A stretch of 51,226 nt of DNA from Phycisphaerales bacterium UBA7812 (GTDB taxonomy: Bacteria; Planctomycetota; Phycisphaerae; Phycisphaerales; UBA1924): contig DLBY01000023.1 in NCBI GenBank assembly GCA_002480345.1, positions 1,185 through 52,410 on the forward strand. The letters run 5' to 3'. The position numbers were made by a program, and so were the translations under genes. The notes below the pieces were generated by a model. The model ran no database searches. It worked only from the letters and a program-made list of their open reading frames with translations, and was not told the DNA's origin. Positions 42,417-51,226 of this stretch are shown piece by piece. Within the stretch, counting starts at the first letter, position 1. The number at the start of each line of letters is the position of its first letter.

Positions 42417-43967
42417 TCAGAACATCCCCATCTGCGCCCGCTCGAGTACGCGCTCCGTCACCGGGTGCTCGATGTCGATGCGGTAGTCGCCGCTGAAGCA
42501 GGCGGTGCAGTAGGACTCCGCGGGGTGGTTCATCACGCCCAGCATGCCCTCGAGGGTGAGGAAGGCGAGCGAGTCGACGCCCAGGAACTCGCGGATCTGC
42601 TCGATCTCGCGGTTGTGGGCGATGAGCTGGTCGCGGGTCGCGAAGTCGACGCCGAAGTAGCAGGGGTGGCGGATCGGGGGGCAGCTGATCCGCAGGTGGA
42701 TCTCCTTCGCGCCCGCCTCGCGGAGCTGGCTCATCTTCTCACGGGTGGTCGTGCCCCGCACGATCGAGTCATCGACGACGACGACGCGCTGGCCGTCGAC
42801 GATCTCGCTGACGACATTCAGTTTCAGTCGCACCGCGTCGCGCCGCTCGCCCTGGGTGGGCTTGATGAAGGTGCGCCCGACATAGCGGTTGGGCACGATC
42901 CCCTCGCGGTAGGGCAGCCCGCTGATGCGCGCGTACCCGTTCGCGGCCGACCGCCCCGAGTCGGGCATCGGCATCACGAGGTCCGCGTCCGCGGGGGCCT
43001 CGCGGGCGAGGGCCTCGCCGAACAGCTCGCGGCTGATCAGCACATTCTGCCCGAACACCTCGGACGCGGGGCTCGCGAAGTAGACATGTTCGAACACGCA
43101 GCGGGCGAGCCGCTGGGCCTGGGGGGCGAACCGGCGGCTGGTCACGCCGTGATGGTCGAGTGTGACGATCTCTCCGGGCTCGACCTCGCGCACGAACTCG
43201 GCGCCCATGACATCGAGCGCGACCGTCTCGCTCGCGACGCAGTCGCACCCGTTGGGCAGGCGTCCCAGCACGAGGGGGCGCCAGCCCCACGGGTCGCGGG
43301 CCGCCTCGATCCGGTCCGGATAGAGGAACAGCACGCTGAACGCGCCCTGCAGCCGACGCAGCGTCGCGGCGAGCGGGTCGGCGGTGTCACGCTGCGCGGG
43401 CTCAGCGAGCAGGTGGATCATCACCTCTGTGTCGCTCGTCGTGTGGAACAGGTGCCCCGCCTCAGCAAACCGCTTGCGGAGCGCCGAAGCGTTGATCAGG
43501 TTCCCGTTGTGGGCGACCGCGACCTGCTGGCTCTTGTCGTGCCCCAGGAACGACTCGATCAGGGGCTGGACATTGCAGGAGAGCGACCCGCCTGTCGTCG
43601 AATAGCGGTTGTGCCCGATCGCGCCGCCGATCGGGGGCTGCTCGTCGGGCGCTTCGGTCCCAAGGCGGGCGAGGTGCGAGCCTAGTTCCGCGAGCGCCCG
43701 CGCACCGAAGACCTCGCTGACGAGGCCCATGCCGTTGTGCCCGTGGATCGCGGCCCCGTCCGCGACCGCGATGCCCGCGGATTCCTGCCCCCGGTGCTGC
43801 TGGGCGTAGAGGCCCATGTAGACCTTGTGGACGCTGTCGCGGTGGTTCCACACGCCGACGACGCCGCATTTCTCCTTGGGCACATCCTCCGTATCCGGGA
43901 GCGCGGGCGCGGCGCCCCCCCTCGGCTGGAGGACGGGGAGGGGGATCGTCCGGTCGCGGGGCGTCAT
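42417..43967 (-). CDS. purF: Amidophosphoribosyltransferase
   Basis: This 516-residue enzyme performs the first step of purine synthesis, making phosphoribosylamine from PRPP and glutamine. ATG 43967 is used; a propeptide of about 33 residues precedes the nucleophile Cys34 in KEKCGVVGVWNH, which must be exposed by cleavage. The glutaminase half has GHNRYSTTGG and AVAHNGNLIN; the PRTase half has MPDSGRSAANGYA and the PRPP loop VVVVDDSIVRGTTT. SYCTACFSGDY and other late Cys residues suggest the Fe-S cluster type like Bacillus PurF. It follows the LMW phosphatase gene by 33 bp. Confidence 0.96.
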   Translation of the reverse strand: MTPRDRTIPLPVLQPRGGAAPALPDTEDVPKEKCGVVGVWNHRDSVHKVYMGLYAQQHRGQESAGIAVADGAAIHGHNGMGLVSEVFGARALAELGSHLARLGTEAPDEQPPIGGAIGHNRYSTTGGSLSCNVQPLIESFLGHDKSQQVAVAHNGNLINASALRKRFAEAGHLFHTTSDTEVMIHLLAEPAQRDTADPLAATLRRLQGAFSVLFLYPDRIEAARDPWGWRPLVLGRLPNGCDCVASETVALDVMGAEFVREVEPGEIVTLDHHGVTSRRFAPQAQRLARCVFEHVYFASPASEVFGQNVLISRELFGEALAREAPADADLVMPMPDSGRSAANGYARISGLPYREGIVPNRYVGRTFIKPTQGERRDAVRLKLNVVSEIVDGQRVVVVDDSIVRGTTTREKMSQLREAGAKEIHLRISCPPIRHPCYFGVDFATRDQLIAHNREIEQIREFLGVDSLAFLTLEGMLGVMNHPAESYCTACFSGDYRIDIEHPVTERVLERAQMGMF

Positions 43968-44000
43968 GCGGGAAGCGTAGCGGCGCACCCGCGCGAGCGA

Positions 44001-44492
44001 TCAGACCCGGGGCGGCTGCGAGAGCAGATGGTCGAGAAGCCCGTCGCATGCGCGCACGAGCATCTCGTAGACCTCGTCGAACCCGCGGTCTCCCCCGTAG
44101 TACGGGTCGGGGACCTCCGCGTCGGCGTCCGCGAGCGGGTCGAACGAACGCATCAGGCGGATCCGGGACGGGTCGATCCCGAATTCCCGCGCCGCGTTCT
44201 CCGCGTTCTGGCGGTCCATCGCGAGCACGAGGTCGAAGGCGGAAGCGTCCTCGCGGATGAGCTGCCGGGCGAGGCTGGGGAGCCGAACGCCGTTCTTTTC
44301 CGCGACCGCGACAGAGCGGGGATCAGGCGGGTTGCCCACATGCCAGCCCCCGGTGCCCGCGGAGTCGACCCGGAATCGGTCGATGACCCCCCGCTCGGTC
44401 GCGAGATGGATGAAGATCCCCTCCGCGAGGGGCGAGCGGCAGATGTTGCCCAGACACAGAAAGAGCAGGCCCGTGCGCGCGTCGGATGTCAT
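44001..44492 (-). CDS. Low-molecular-weight protein tyrosine phosphatase
   Basis: The 163-residue protein shows the P-loop CLGNICRSPLAEG with nucleophile Cys13 and Arg19, and the general-acid loop VPDPYYGGDRGFDEVYEML with the catalytic Asp. It should remove phosphate from phosphotyrosine or, as in some bacterial relatives, phosphoarginine. Its ATG overlaps the stop of the upstream gene by ATGA. Its role here, perhaps opposing kinases, is not shown by context. Confidence 0.95.
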   Translation of the reverse strand: MTSDARTGLLFLCLGNICRSPLAEGIFIHLATERGVIDRFRVDSAGTGGWHVGNPPDPRSVAVAEKNGVRLPSLARQLIREDASAFDLVLAMDRQNAENAAREFGIDPSRIRLMRSFDPLADADAEVPDPYYGGDRGFDEVYEMLVRACDGLLDHLLSQPPRV

Positions 44493-45265
44493 GCCGACAC
44501 AGTAGCGGATCGAGCGGCGCGGGCCCGCTCGAGCACGGGCCCCACCGTGGCGCGGATCTCAGAGGGGAGCGAGTGGGTCGCCGCATCGGGGTCGAGTCGC
44601 CACGCCGCGGTCGGGGCGCGGGGGATCCCGAGCCGCTCGGCGAGGCGGACCGCGTGCGGGCGCGACGGGTCCTGCTCCGCGTCCGCGGGCTCGATGAAGA
44701 CATCCGCCGCGGGGAGCGCCGCGATCCAGGCGCCCTCGACGATGCGCACGGGTGTGCGCAGCCCCGCGTTGTGCAGGTAGGTCAGCGCTTCCTGGAGCCT
44801 GCGGGCGCACCCGGGGAGCAGCAGCGCGACCCCGTCGCCCACGATCTCGAGCAGACCCGCGACGAAGAGCAGCGCGCGCGCATCGACCGACCCGGGGCGG
44901 TCCGTGAGCGGCGCGACGGTGAGCAAGCCTTCGCACCCGACCTGCGCGCGCGCTTCATCTCGGCTCGGGAGCGCCCCGAGGTCGGGCGCCGCGCCGTCTC
45001 CCCCGGAGGCGTGCCGGATCTCGCCCGCGCCGAGCGATCGCGCCGTGCGGCGAGCGATCGCGTCGATCGACCGCGCCGACGCGCCGCGCCGGACCGGGTG
45101 GTTGCGGACCGGGCGACCGAGCAGCTGCGCGATGGGCCTCGCCTGCCGCGCTGACCCGATCGTCAGGACCGCATCGCGTTCGCCGAGATGTGCGCGCGTT
45201 GCGAGCGCCGCGAACTCGCCCAACGCGCGGGCGTCGAAGACATGGAGGGTTGTCGGGGCCGGCAC
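44489..45265 (-). CDS. Hypothetical protein, 258 residues
   Basis: The start is GTG 45265 with GAGGTG 5-6 nt upstream. The protein has an Ala/Arg-rich alpha/beta composition, including LHVFDARALGEFAALATRAH, AVLTIGSARQARPIAQLLG, and VEGAWIAALPAADVFIEPAD. Alternating strands and helices suggest a Rossmann-like, perhaps glycosyltransferase-related, fold, but no motif is decisive. It starts 8 bp after a lipoprotein gene and overlaps the phosphatase start, so it is in the middle of an operon. Confidence 0.62.
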   Translation of the reverse strand: MPAPTTLHVFDARALGEFAALATRAHLGERDAVLTIGSARQARPIAQLLGRPVRNHPVRRGASARSIDAIARRTARSLGAGEIRHASGGDGAAPDLGALPSRDEARAQVGCEGLLTVAPLTDRPGSVDARALLFVAGLLEIVGDGVALLLPGCARRLQEALTYLHNAGLRTPVRIVEGAWIAALPAADVFIEPADAEQDPSRPHAVRLAERLGIPRAPTAAWRLDPDAATHSLPSEIRATVGPVLERARAARSATVSA

Positions 45266-45273
45266 CGTTCACC

Positions 45274-45927
45274 TCACTTCTTCCGGAGGCTCTGGGGGCG
45301 TTCGACATCGTAGAAGAGCTGGCTGAGACCCTCCCCGGTGATCATCGCGAGCTCGTTCTGGGCGCGGAGCAGATCGGTGCGCGTGGAGGGCATGTAGCGG
45401 TTGGGGCCCGACCCGGAGAAGCGGGAGCGGTAGCCGGGCTCGCCCCGGGGGGGCCAGAGGCGTGAGTGGGTCGTCACATCGAAGACCTTCACCTCGACCT
45501 CCGCGGTGGGGTCGAAGTCGGCGCCGTCCCCGCTCATGTCGAATCGGGTGACGAGCGCGTAGACGATGACCTCGGCGCCGACCGCTTCCCCGATCTCGGT
45601 GACCGCCATGGTGCCGTCGCCGTTCGCGGCGGCCGCGATCGCGGAGCGGGTGTCGATCATGTTCTCTTCGCGGACTTTCTTTTTGCGCATGAGGGCCTGC
45701 TGGCAGGCCTCTCCGATGGTGGCGCGGGTGCGTCGCTGGGCGATCTTGTTCGCGGGGTCGTCCACGAAGATGACGGTCTTGCGGTCCGGGTTGAGCTCGT
45801 AGACCGCCTCGACCTCGCCCGGGCCCTGGGCGACCGCGACGATCGGCGCGACGATGTTGCACCCGGACAACGACAGCGCGAGGAGGGCGAGGGCGGCGGT
45901 CAGCGGCGTGCGCACGAGTCGGGACAT
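45274..45927 (-). CDS. Lipoprotein of unknown function (second of pair)
   Basis: ATG 45927, with GAGGAG upstream, begins a signal peptide TPLTAALALLALSLSGC, so Cys near residue 22 should be lipidated. The 217-residue product has an alternating beta/alpha body (KTVIFVDDPANKIAQRRTRA, GAEVIVYALVTRFDM, AEVEVKVFDVTTHSRLW) similar in style to GNA1162/LptE-like periplasmic proteins, but no family can be named. It lies 29 bp after another lipoprotein gene with a similar layout; the two probably act together. Confidence 0.75.
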   Translation of the reverse strand: MSRLVRTPLTAALALLALSLSGCNIVAPIVAVAQGPGEVEAVYELNPDRKTVIFVDDPANKIAQRRTRATIGEACQQALMRKKKVREENMIDTRSAIAAAANGDGTMAVTEIGEAVGAEVIVYALVTRFDMSGDGADFDPTAEVEVKVFDVTTHSRLWPPRGEPGYRSRFSGSGPNRYMPSTRTDLLRAQNELAMITGEGLSQLFYDVERPQSLRKK

Positions 45928-45956
45928 GGCGGGCTCCTCGGTTCGGTTCCGGCGCA

Positions 45957-46625
45957 TCAGTAGGTGATCGCGTTGGGCTCGGTGTGACGGTAGAACAACC
46001 ACGCGATGCGCTCCGCGAAACGGCGCGAGAGCTCCGAAGTCACCGCGGCTTCGGGGATCTCCTCCTCCAGCAACCCCGCGCGATCGGGGAAGGTGACCGC
46101 GATCGTGCGCTCGAACATCGGGTCATCGGGAAGGGGTCCGTCGATCTCGTAGACCTCGACGATGCCCGAGGCGACGCCGTCCCAGGTGTAGCGGTTGCCG
46201 GGCTCGTGGAGGCGGTACTCGATGACCTCGACGACGACCAGGCGGTCGACGCCCAGCTTCTCGCCCAGCTCGCCTCTCGGGAGGGCCTTCCAGGACGGGT
46301 CGGCGTAGAGCGTAGAGAGCAAGCGGCCCGAGGGGATGTGGGCGGACGCGAGCGTGTTGGCGCGGAGGCGTTCGTCGATCAGTTGGGTCAGGCGGGTGGT
46401 GATGCCGGGGTTGTCCGCTTCGACGACGCGGTCCACCGCGATGATGACGGCGTAGGCGTGCTCGTCGAGCCCGTCGTACTCGGCGGGGTAGCTGGTGGAT
46501 CCGGTCTCCTCGGCGGCCTCGGCCATCGCGCCGATCACGCCGACCACGGCGCACGACGGGAGCACAAGCATCGCGGTGAGCGCGAGCAGAATCGCGAGGC
46601 AGACAGGGGCTCGGCGGGGCGGCAT
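45957..46625 (-). CDS. Lipoprotein of unknown function (first of pair)
   Basis: This 222-residue product starts MPPRRAPVCLAILLALTAML and has the lipobox VLPSC (Cys near residue 25). The mature part has AYAVIIAVDRVVEADNPGIT, LGVDRLVVVEVIEYRLHEPG and SRRFAERIAWLFYRH, an alpha/beta pattern resembling the neighbouring lipoprotein. No catalytic motif is seen. It seems to open the five-gene run ending with purF; the upstream 170 bp has no other gene. Confidence 0.75.
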   Translation of the reverse strand: MPPRRAPVCLAILLALTAMLVLPSCAVVGVIGAMAEAAEETGSTSYPAEYDGLDEHAYAVIIAVDRVVEADNPGITTRLTQLIDERLRANTLASAHIPSGRLLSTLYADPSWKALPRGELGEKLGVDRLVVVEVIEYRLHEPGNRYTWDGVASGIVEVYEIDGPLPDDPMFERTIAVTFPDRAGLLEEEIPEAAVTSELSRRFAERIAWLFYRHTEPNAITY

Positions 46626-46795
46626 GGGCTCTCCGGATCAGGGGGGCTCTCGCGGGTCGGGGGCCGGGCGGGCTCGGCACCGTCCGCGGCGGGCGCGTCA
46701 CGCGTGCGGCGAAAGTCGACCGCCCGTCCGGGGTGAGTTTACGCGTCGGAGGGGGGCGGGGTTTCGGGTTCGACCCGATCCGGGACGACGCGGGC

Positions 46796-47224
46796 TCAGG
46801 CCCAGGTCATCAGCTTGTAGATCCACGCGCCCGCGGCGAGCGCGAGCGCGACCCACAGCGTGCGCGCGCTCAGCACCGTGTCCATGAACCGCCCGAGACG
46901 GCATCCTGTCAGCGCGGCGTGGAGCCCCCCCACGGCTCCCGCGGCGGTCAGCAGCGCAAGCAGCGCGCCCATCGGCTGGGTCATCGCGGCGGTCGCAAGG
47001 TCGGCCCGGACGGCGTGGCTGTACGCGGTGGTCATCCCGCAGGTCGGGCAGGGGGTGTCGAACGCGACGACCCAGCCGCACCGGGGGAGACCGATCTGGG
47101 TGTGGGTGCCGTGACCCTCTCCGCTCGGCGCGAGCAGGACCGCGACGAGCAGGATGCCCAGGCATCCGGCGCCGATGGCGAGCGCCGCGACGCGGCGGGC
47201 GATGTCTTCGCGGGTGAGCGTCAC
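46796..47224 (-). CDS. DUF2752-family membrane protein
   Basis: This 142-residue protein from GTG 47224 has three hydrophobic segments and the hallmark FDTPCPTCGMTTAYSHAVRA, with a CxxCG motif followed by Met-Thr-Thr, typical of DUF2752. Members are small inner-membrane proteins of unknown role in diverse bacteria. The two cysteines might be redox-active or bind a metal; this is not known. It lies between the EAL/GGDEF gene and the lipoprotein pair on the same strand. Confidence 0.85.
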   Translation of the reverse strand: MTLTREDIARRVAALAIGAGCLGILLVAVLLAPSGEGHGTHTQIGLPRCGWVVAFDTPCPTCGMTTAYSHAVRADLATAAMTQPMGALLALLTAAGAVGGLHAALTGCRLGRFMDTVLSARTLWVALALAAGAWIYKLMTWA

Positions 47225-47250
47225 GCCGCAGAGCGTAGGGAGCGGCCGCG

Positions 47251-49032
47251 TCAGGCGGCGAGCAGGTAGGGCTCCGTGCGTGCGTCCCGCGGGGCCTGGA
47301 CGATGTATCCCGCGCGGCTGGGATCGATCGCGGCCTGCTCATCGGCCATCGCGCGGAGGATGGGCTCGGTCTGCATGAGCTCCCGGGGCGTCGCGAAGTT
47401 CCCGTTGATCTCGGGCATCAGCAGATAGCGGATCGAGACACCCGAGACGGCGGGGTTGTCGCCCACACCCGCGAGGGCGATGCGCGGGCTGATCCCGCTC
47501 GCGATGGTGCGGGTCTCGAAGAGCTGGATCGCGGGGATCGCGATGCGTCGGGCGAGCCCGGCATCCGCGATGAGCAGCAGGCGGTCGTCCCCGAGGTGCC
47601 CCAGGAAGGCGGCATCCGCGTCGAGACCGACGAGCTGTCGGGTCGCGTCCTCGATGACCTCGACCAGGCTGGTGATGAGCTGATCGCCCAGTTCGAACCC
47701 GAAGACCGCGTTGTATTCGCTGAACTTGCGGATGTCGATGAACACCGCGTCCCGTTTCGCGTCCTCGCGCAGGGCGCGCAGGAGTTGCTGCTCGCAGCGG
47801 ACTCTTCCCGGGAGACCGGTGAGCGTCGCGGAGCGGTGCCGCACCACGCGGCAGACCTCGGAGGCCGCACGGATCAGGTCGCGGACGCGGAGCACGCCGG
47901 TGATGTGCGAGCCGTCGGTCACGGCGATCGCGGCTTCGAGGTCCGAACTCCCGATCGACGCGGCGATGTCGAGGCCCACATGGATCTTCTCCTGCGCCGA
48001 GATTGTGCACGCGAAGGGTGTCGCGACGGCGCCCACGGTCTTCGAATCGAGGTTGGTGCTGTCGATGATCCGGTTTCGAGGGACCCAGTTTGTCTCGCCG
48101 CCCGGTTCGACAGCGAGCGCCCCGAGCAGGCGTGGGTCGTCGACGAGCGCCTTGCGAAGGAAGGGGACGGGATCGTGCGCCCGGGCGTGGTACACGGGCT
48201 GGGCGATCGCGCCCATGGTGTCCTCGCGATCGCGGTGGAAGACCGGGCATGTCCTGTGCGCCCGCTGGTGGGTGATGCGCTCGGTGAGCGCGGGATCGAG
48301 ATCCTGGCACGCCTCTCCGGGGCGTCCGAACAGGTAGCCCTGGACCGCGTCGACCCCGAGGCTGAGGACGCGGTCGAGCTCTTCGGGGCGCTCGATGCCC
48401 TCGGCGAGCACGGAGACTCCCGAGATCCGGGCGAAGTGGGTGAGGAAGCGGATGAGATTGGTCCGCGCGGCGTCCTGGTCGATCTCGGAGATGAGTTCGC
48501 GGTCGATTTTGAGCCACTGGGGCTTGAGGAGCATGATGCGATTCAGGCCGCTGGTTCCGGCGCCGACATCGTCGATCGCGATCTGGAATCCGTGCTTCTG
48601 GAGGGCGGCGGCCTGCTTCTGGAGGCCCTTGGTGAGCGTTGTTTCGGATCGCTCGGTGATCTCGATGACGACGCGGGTTGGGGTGAGCCCCTGGATCTGG
48701 TCCATCTCGTTTCGGAGGGCGTCGACGAATCGGTCGTCGGCGAAGACGGTCGGGCTGGAGTTGAGGAAGAGACGGACGCCGGCGGGCCATTCCTTCGCGG
48801 CGGCGAGAGCCCTGCGCCTGGTGAGTTCCTCGAGTTCCCAGAGCATGCCGGCGGCTTCGGCGGCATCAAAGAGTTGATCGGGCGAAGCGAACCCCGACGA
48901 CGCGTCCGGACGCGCGAGGGCCTCGAACGCGACGACGCCCGCGTGATCGAGCCCGACGATGGGCTGGAAGGCGATCGTCACGAGCTTCTTGTCGATGACG
49001 CGGCGGATCTGGTCACGGGGCGACTCGGGCAT
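47251..49032 (-). CDS. EAL-CBS-degenerate GGDEF protein (c-di-GMP phosphodiesterase candidate)
   Basis: ATG 49032 with GGAG 9 nt upstream gives 593 residues and no membrane segment. The N-terminal EAL domain (about 10-255) keeps its key residues: Glu37 in FEALARP, Asn in LFLNSSP, EITERSE, the Asp pair in AIDDVGAG, Lys in QWLKIDREL, AEGIE and QGYLFGRP; it should hydrolyse c-di-GMP. A CBS-like middle region (about 330-420) may bind a nucleotide. The C-terminal GGDEF-like domain (about 430-560, VFIDIRKFSEYNAVFGFELG) has HLGDDR in place of the GGDEF signature, so cyclase activity is unlikely and a regulatory role is inferred. Confidence 0.9.
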   Translation of the reverse strand: MPESPRDQIRRVIDKKLVTIAFQPIVGLDHAGVVAFEALARPDASSGFASPDQLFDAAEAAGMLWELEELTRRRALAAAKEWPAGVRLFLNSSPTVFADDRFVDALRNEMDQIQGLTPTRVVIEITERSETTLTKGLQKQAAALQKHGFQIAIDDVGAGTSGLNRIMLLKPQWLKIDRELISEIDQDAARTNLIRFLTHFARISGVSVLAEGIERPEELDRVLSLGVDAVQGYLFGRPGEACQDLDPALTERITHQRAHRTCPVFHRDREDTMGAIAQPVYHARAHDPVPFLRKALVDDPRLLGALAVEPGGETNWVPRNRIIDSTNLDSKTVGAVATPFACTISAQEKIHVGLDIAASIGSSDLEAAIAVTDGSHITGVLRVRDLIRAASEVCRVVRHRSATLTGLPGRVRCEQQLLRALREDAKRDAVFIDIRKFSEYNAVFGFELGDQLITSLVEVIEDATRQLVGLDADAAFLGHLGDDRLLLIADAGLARRIAIPAIQLFETRTIASGISPRIALAGVGDNPAVSGVSIRYLLMPEINGNFATPRELMQTEPILRAMADEQAAIDPSRAGYIVQAPRDARTEPYLLAA

Positions 49033-49285
49033 GGTCGGATACTCCGTCTTCTCTCTCGGATTCAATCCCCTGGTGCGGGGGTTTCCGGCGGAGTATCGGC
49101 ACACGAACCAGTGAACCCCGAATGCGGGGGACGAGTTTCGTCGGAGCGAGCGCAGACTGGTTGTAGAGACGGGGTTACGCGGGCGGCGCGAGTGCCGAGA
49201 ACCGAAAGGGCCCGGCGTTTACGGACCGATCAGGGCCGCGTTGATACATCTTTGTTTGGTATCGCCTCCTGCTGGCGGGTGAGGC

Positions 49286-49684
49286 TCAGTCGAACTTGAA
49301 GACGCCCTTGCGGTAGCCGTAGAGGTAGGCGACCACGGTGGTGAGCAGGAAGAAGAGGATGCGGGCGAGCCAGAGGCCCGCTTCGGGCGACCCAGCATCG
49401 AGATTGGCGAAGGTGGTCGCCCAGGGGTAGAGGAAGACGACCTCGACATCGAAGACGAGGAAGACCATCGCGATGAGGTAGAAGCGGACATTGAACCGCT
49501 TGCGGGCGGTGCCGACGGGGTTCATGCCGCTCTCGTAGGCGAGGGCCTTGCGCTCGCCCTGACGGCGGGGCCCGATGATGAAGGTCGCGACCATGTTCCC
49601 GATGCCGAACCCGGCCGCGGCGAGCACGATGATGAGAATCGGCAGATAGCTGGCGAGATCGGTGACGGCGAGGATGGGCTGCAT
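49286..49684 (-). CDS. nuoA: NADH-quinone oxidoreductase subunit A
   Basis: The 132-residue membrane protein has three helices and the conserved YESGMNPVGTARKRFNVRFY loop and FLVFDVEVVFLYPWA segment of NuoA/ND3, part of the proton-pumping arm of complex I. GAGG lies 9 nt before ATG 49684. It is not followed by nuoB: the next gene on the strand is the EAL/GGDEF gene after 253 bp. The rest of the nuo operon is therefore elsewhere. Confidence 0.95.
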   Translation of the reverse strand: MQPILAVTDLASYLPILIIVLAAAGFGIGNMVATFIIGPRRQGERKALAYESGMNPVGTARKRFNVRFYLIAMVFLVFDVEVVFLYPWATTFANLDAGSPEAGLWLARILFFLLTTVVAYLYGYRKGVFKFD

Positions 49685-50129
49685 CGGCGTTGGCCTCGTC
49701 TTGAAGGGTCGGCATGCGGGGCCGACCCGTGTGCGGGCGACCTCGTCGAGGCGGATGATAGGGGCTCGGGCGGGGGAACGGGGGCGTCCGATTCGCGGAT
49801 TCCGATGTCGGTGCGCGGCCGCGGGCGGTTGCGCTCGCCTCGCGAGGGCTCGATGGACCGCCGGGACTGCCAACTCGGCAGGGCTCGGCGTGTCGGTGCG
49901 GTGCGTCGGCGGAGTACGGGACGACTCCGAGGGGTGTTCCGGGCTGATTTCGAGGGCGGATCCTCGGGTATGCGTCGCCTTGGAACTGGCACGCGGGTTG
50001 TACACCCGACCGGGACGCATCGGTTTCGGTGCGTTGATGTGGAGACTAGATCCGACGCCGCGGTCGCGAGCGTTGGCAGACGAGACCTTCGGGTCCTGTG
50101 ACGAATCAGTTGAGATAAAGGGAGCATCC
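49685..50129. other. 445-bp divergent gap before groEL
   Basis: No gene is seen. A perfect inverted repeat CGGGT-TGTAC-ACCCG (49994-50008) and a sigma-54-like TGGCACGCGGGTTGT (49987-50001) overlap each other. No CIRCE element (TTAGCACTC-N9-GAGTGCTAA) was found. Confidence 0.4.

Positions 50130-51226
<1,097 letters not shown>

Overview
The window is high-GC DNA and very probably comes from a planctomycete of the class Phycisphaerae. The main evidence is: secreted proteins ending in GC-type dockerin-like tails (paired DxNxDGxxDxxD repeats closing in a Cys-Pro); a giant RTX protein whose N-terminus carries the LEPR-XLL-type motif (here LEDRILLS); an ECF sigma factor translationally coupled to a transmembrane Ser/Thr kinase with TPRs; and several small proteins that I recognise only as planctomycete-type hypotheticals. 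This placement is inference from protein style; no 16S gene is present.

Layout. 1-4818 (-): RTX/beta-repeat/cadherin-like surface protein, running off the left edge. 5090-8364 (+): ECF sigma and Ser/Thr kinase-TPR pair. 8648-11959 (+): large secreted DUF11/dockerin-tailed protein, followed by a convergent hairpin terminator. 12012-16345 (-): RND efflux pump and its lipoprotein adaptor. 16346-17052: a gap without a convincing gene. 17053-19559 (+): patatin phospholipase and a conserved lipoprotein. 19885-19971 (-): tRNA-Ser(GGA) with a long hairpin behind it.

20031-34186 is the most interesting part, a carbohydrate-use locus. A GntR/LacI-type regulator (28905, +) is divergent from a minus-strand gene chain: a prepilin-like protein, a GH71/99-like secreted glycosidase, an alpha/beta-hydrolase esterase, a secreted GH31 alpha-glucosidase, an anchored sugar-binding protein and two ABC permeases (no ATPase in the window). 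On the regulator's other side lie a second GH71/99-like enzyme with an Ig domain and dockerin-like tail, and two secreted proteins sharing a DxNGNxWNN domain, one of them duplicated. Three short palindromes of the form AGC-N6-GCT, each running directly into a TATA-like -10 box, lie upstream of the regulator, the prepilin/glycosidase operon and the WNN-domain protein at 34186. They look like the operator set of a local regulon, and I see no other copies in the window.

34473-42412: housekeeping and small unknown genes (PAP2 phosphatase, PMT-type glycosyltransferase, truB, two membrane proteins, a 93-residue protein, a zinc-ribbon protein, a PilZ-like protein). An orphan strong terminator at 40686-40724 may end a small RNA. 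42417-49684 (-): purF, LMW tyrosine phosphatase, an unknown gene, two lipoproteins, a DUF2752 protein, an EAL-CBS-degenerate GGDEF protein and a nuoA separated from the rest of its operon. 50130-end (+): groEL without an upstream groES, cut by the window edge.

The long open frames opposite many of these genes are side effects of GC-rich codon use and are not annotated. I saw no CRISPR array, IS element, transposase or integrase.
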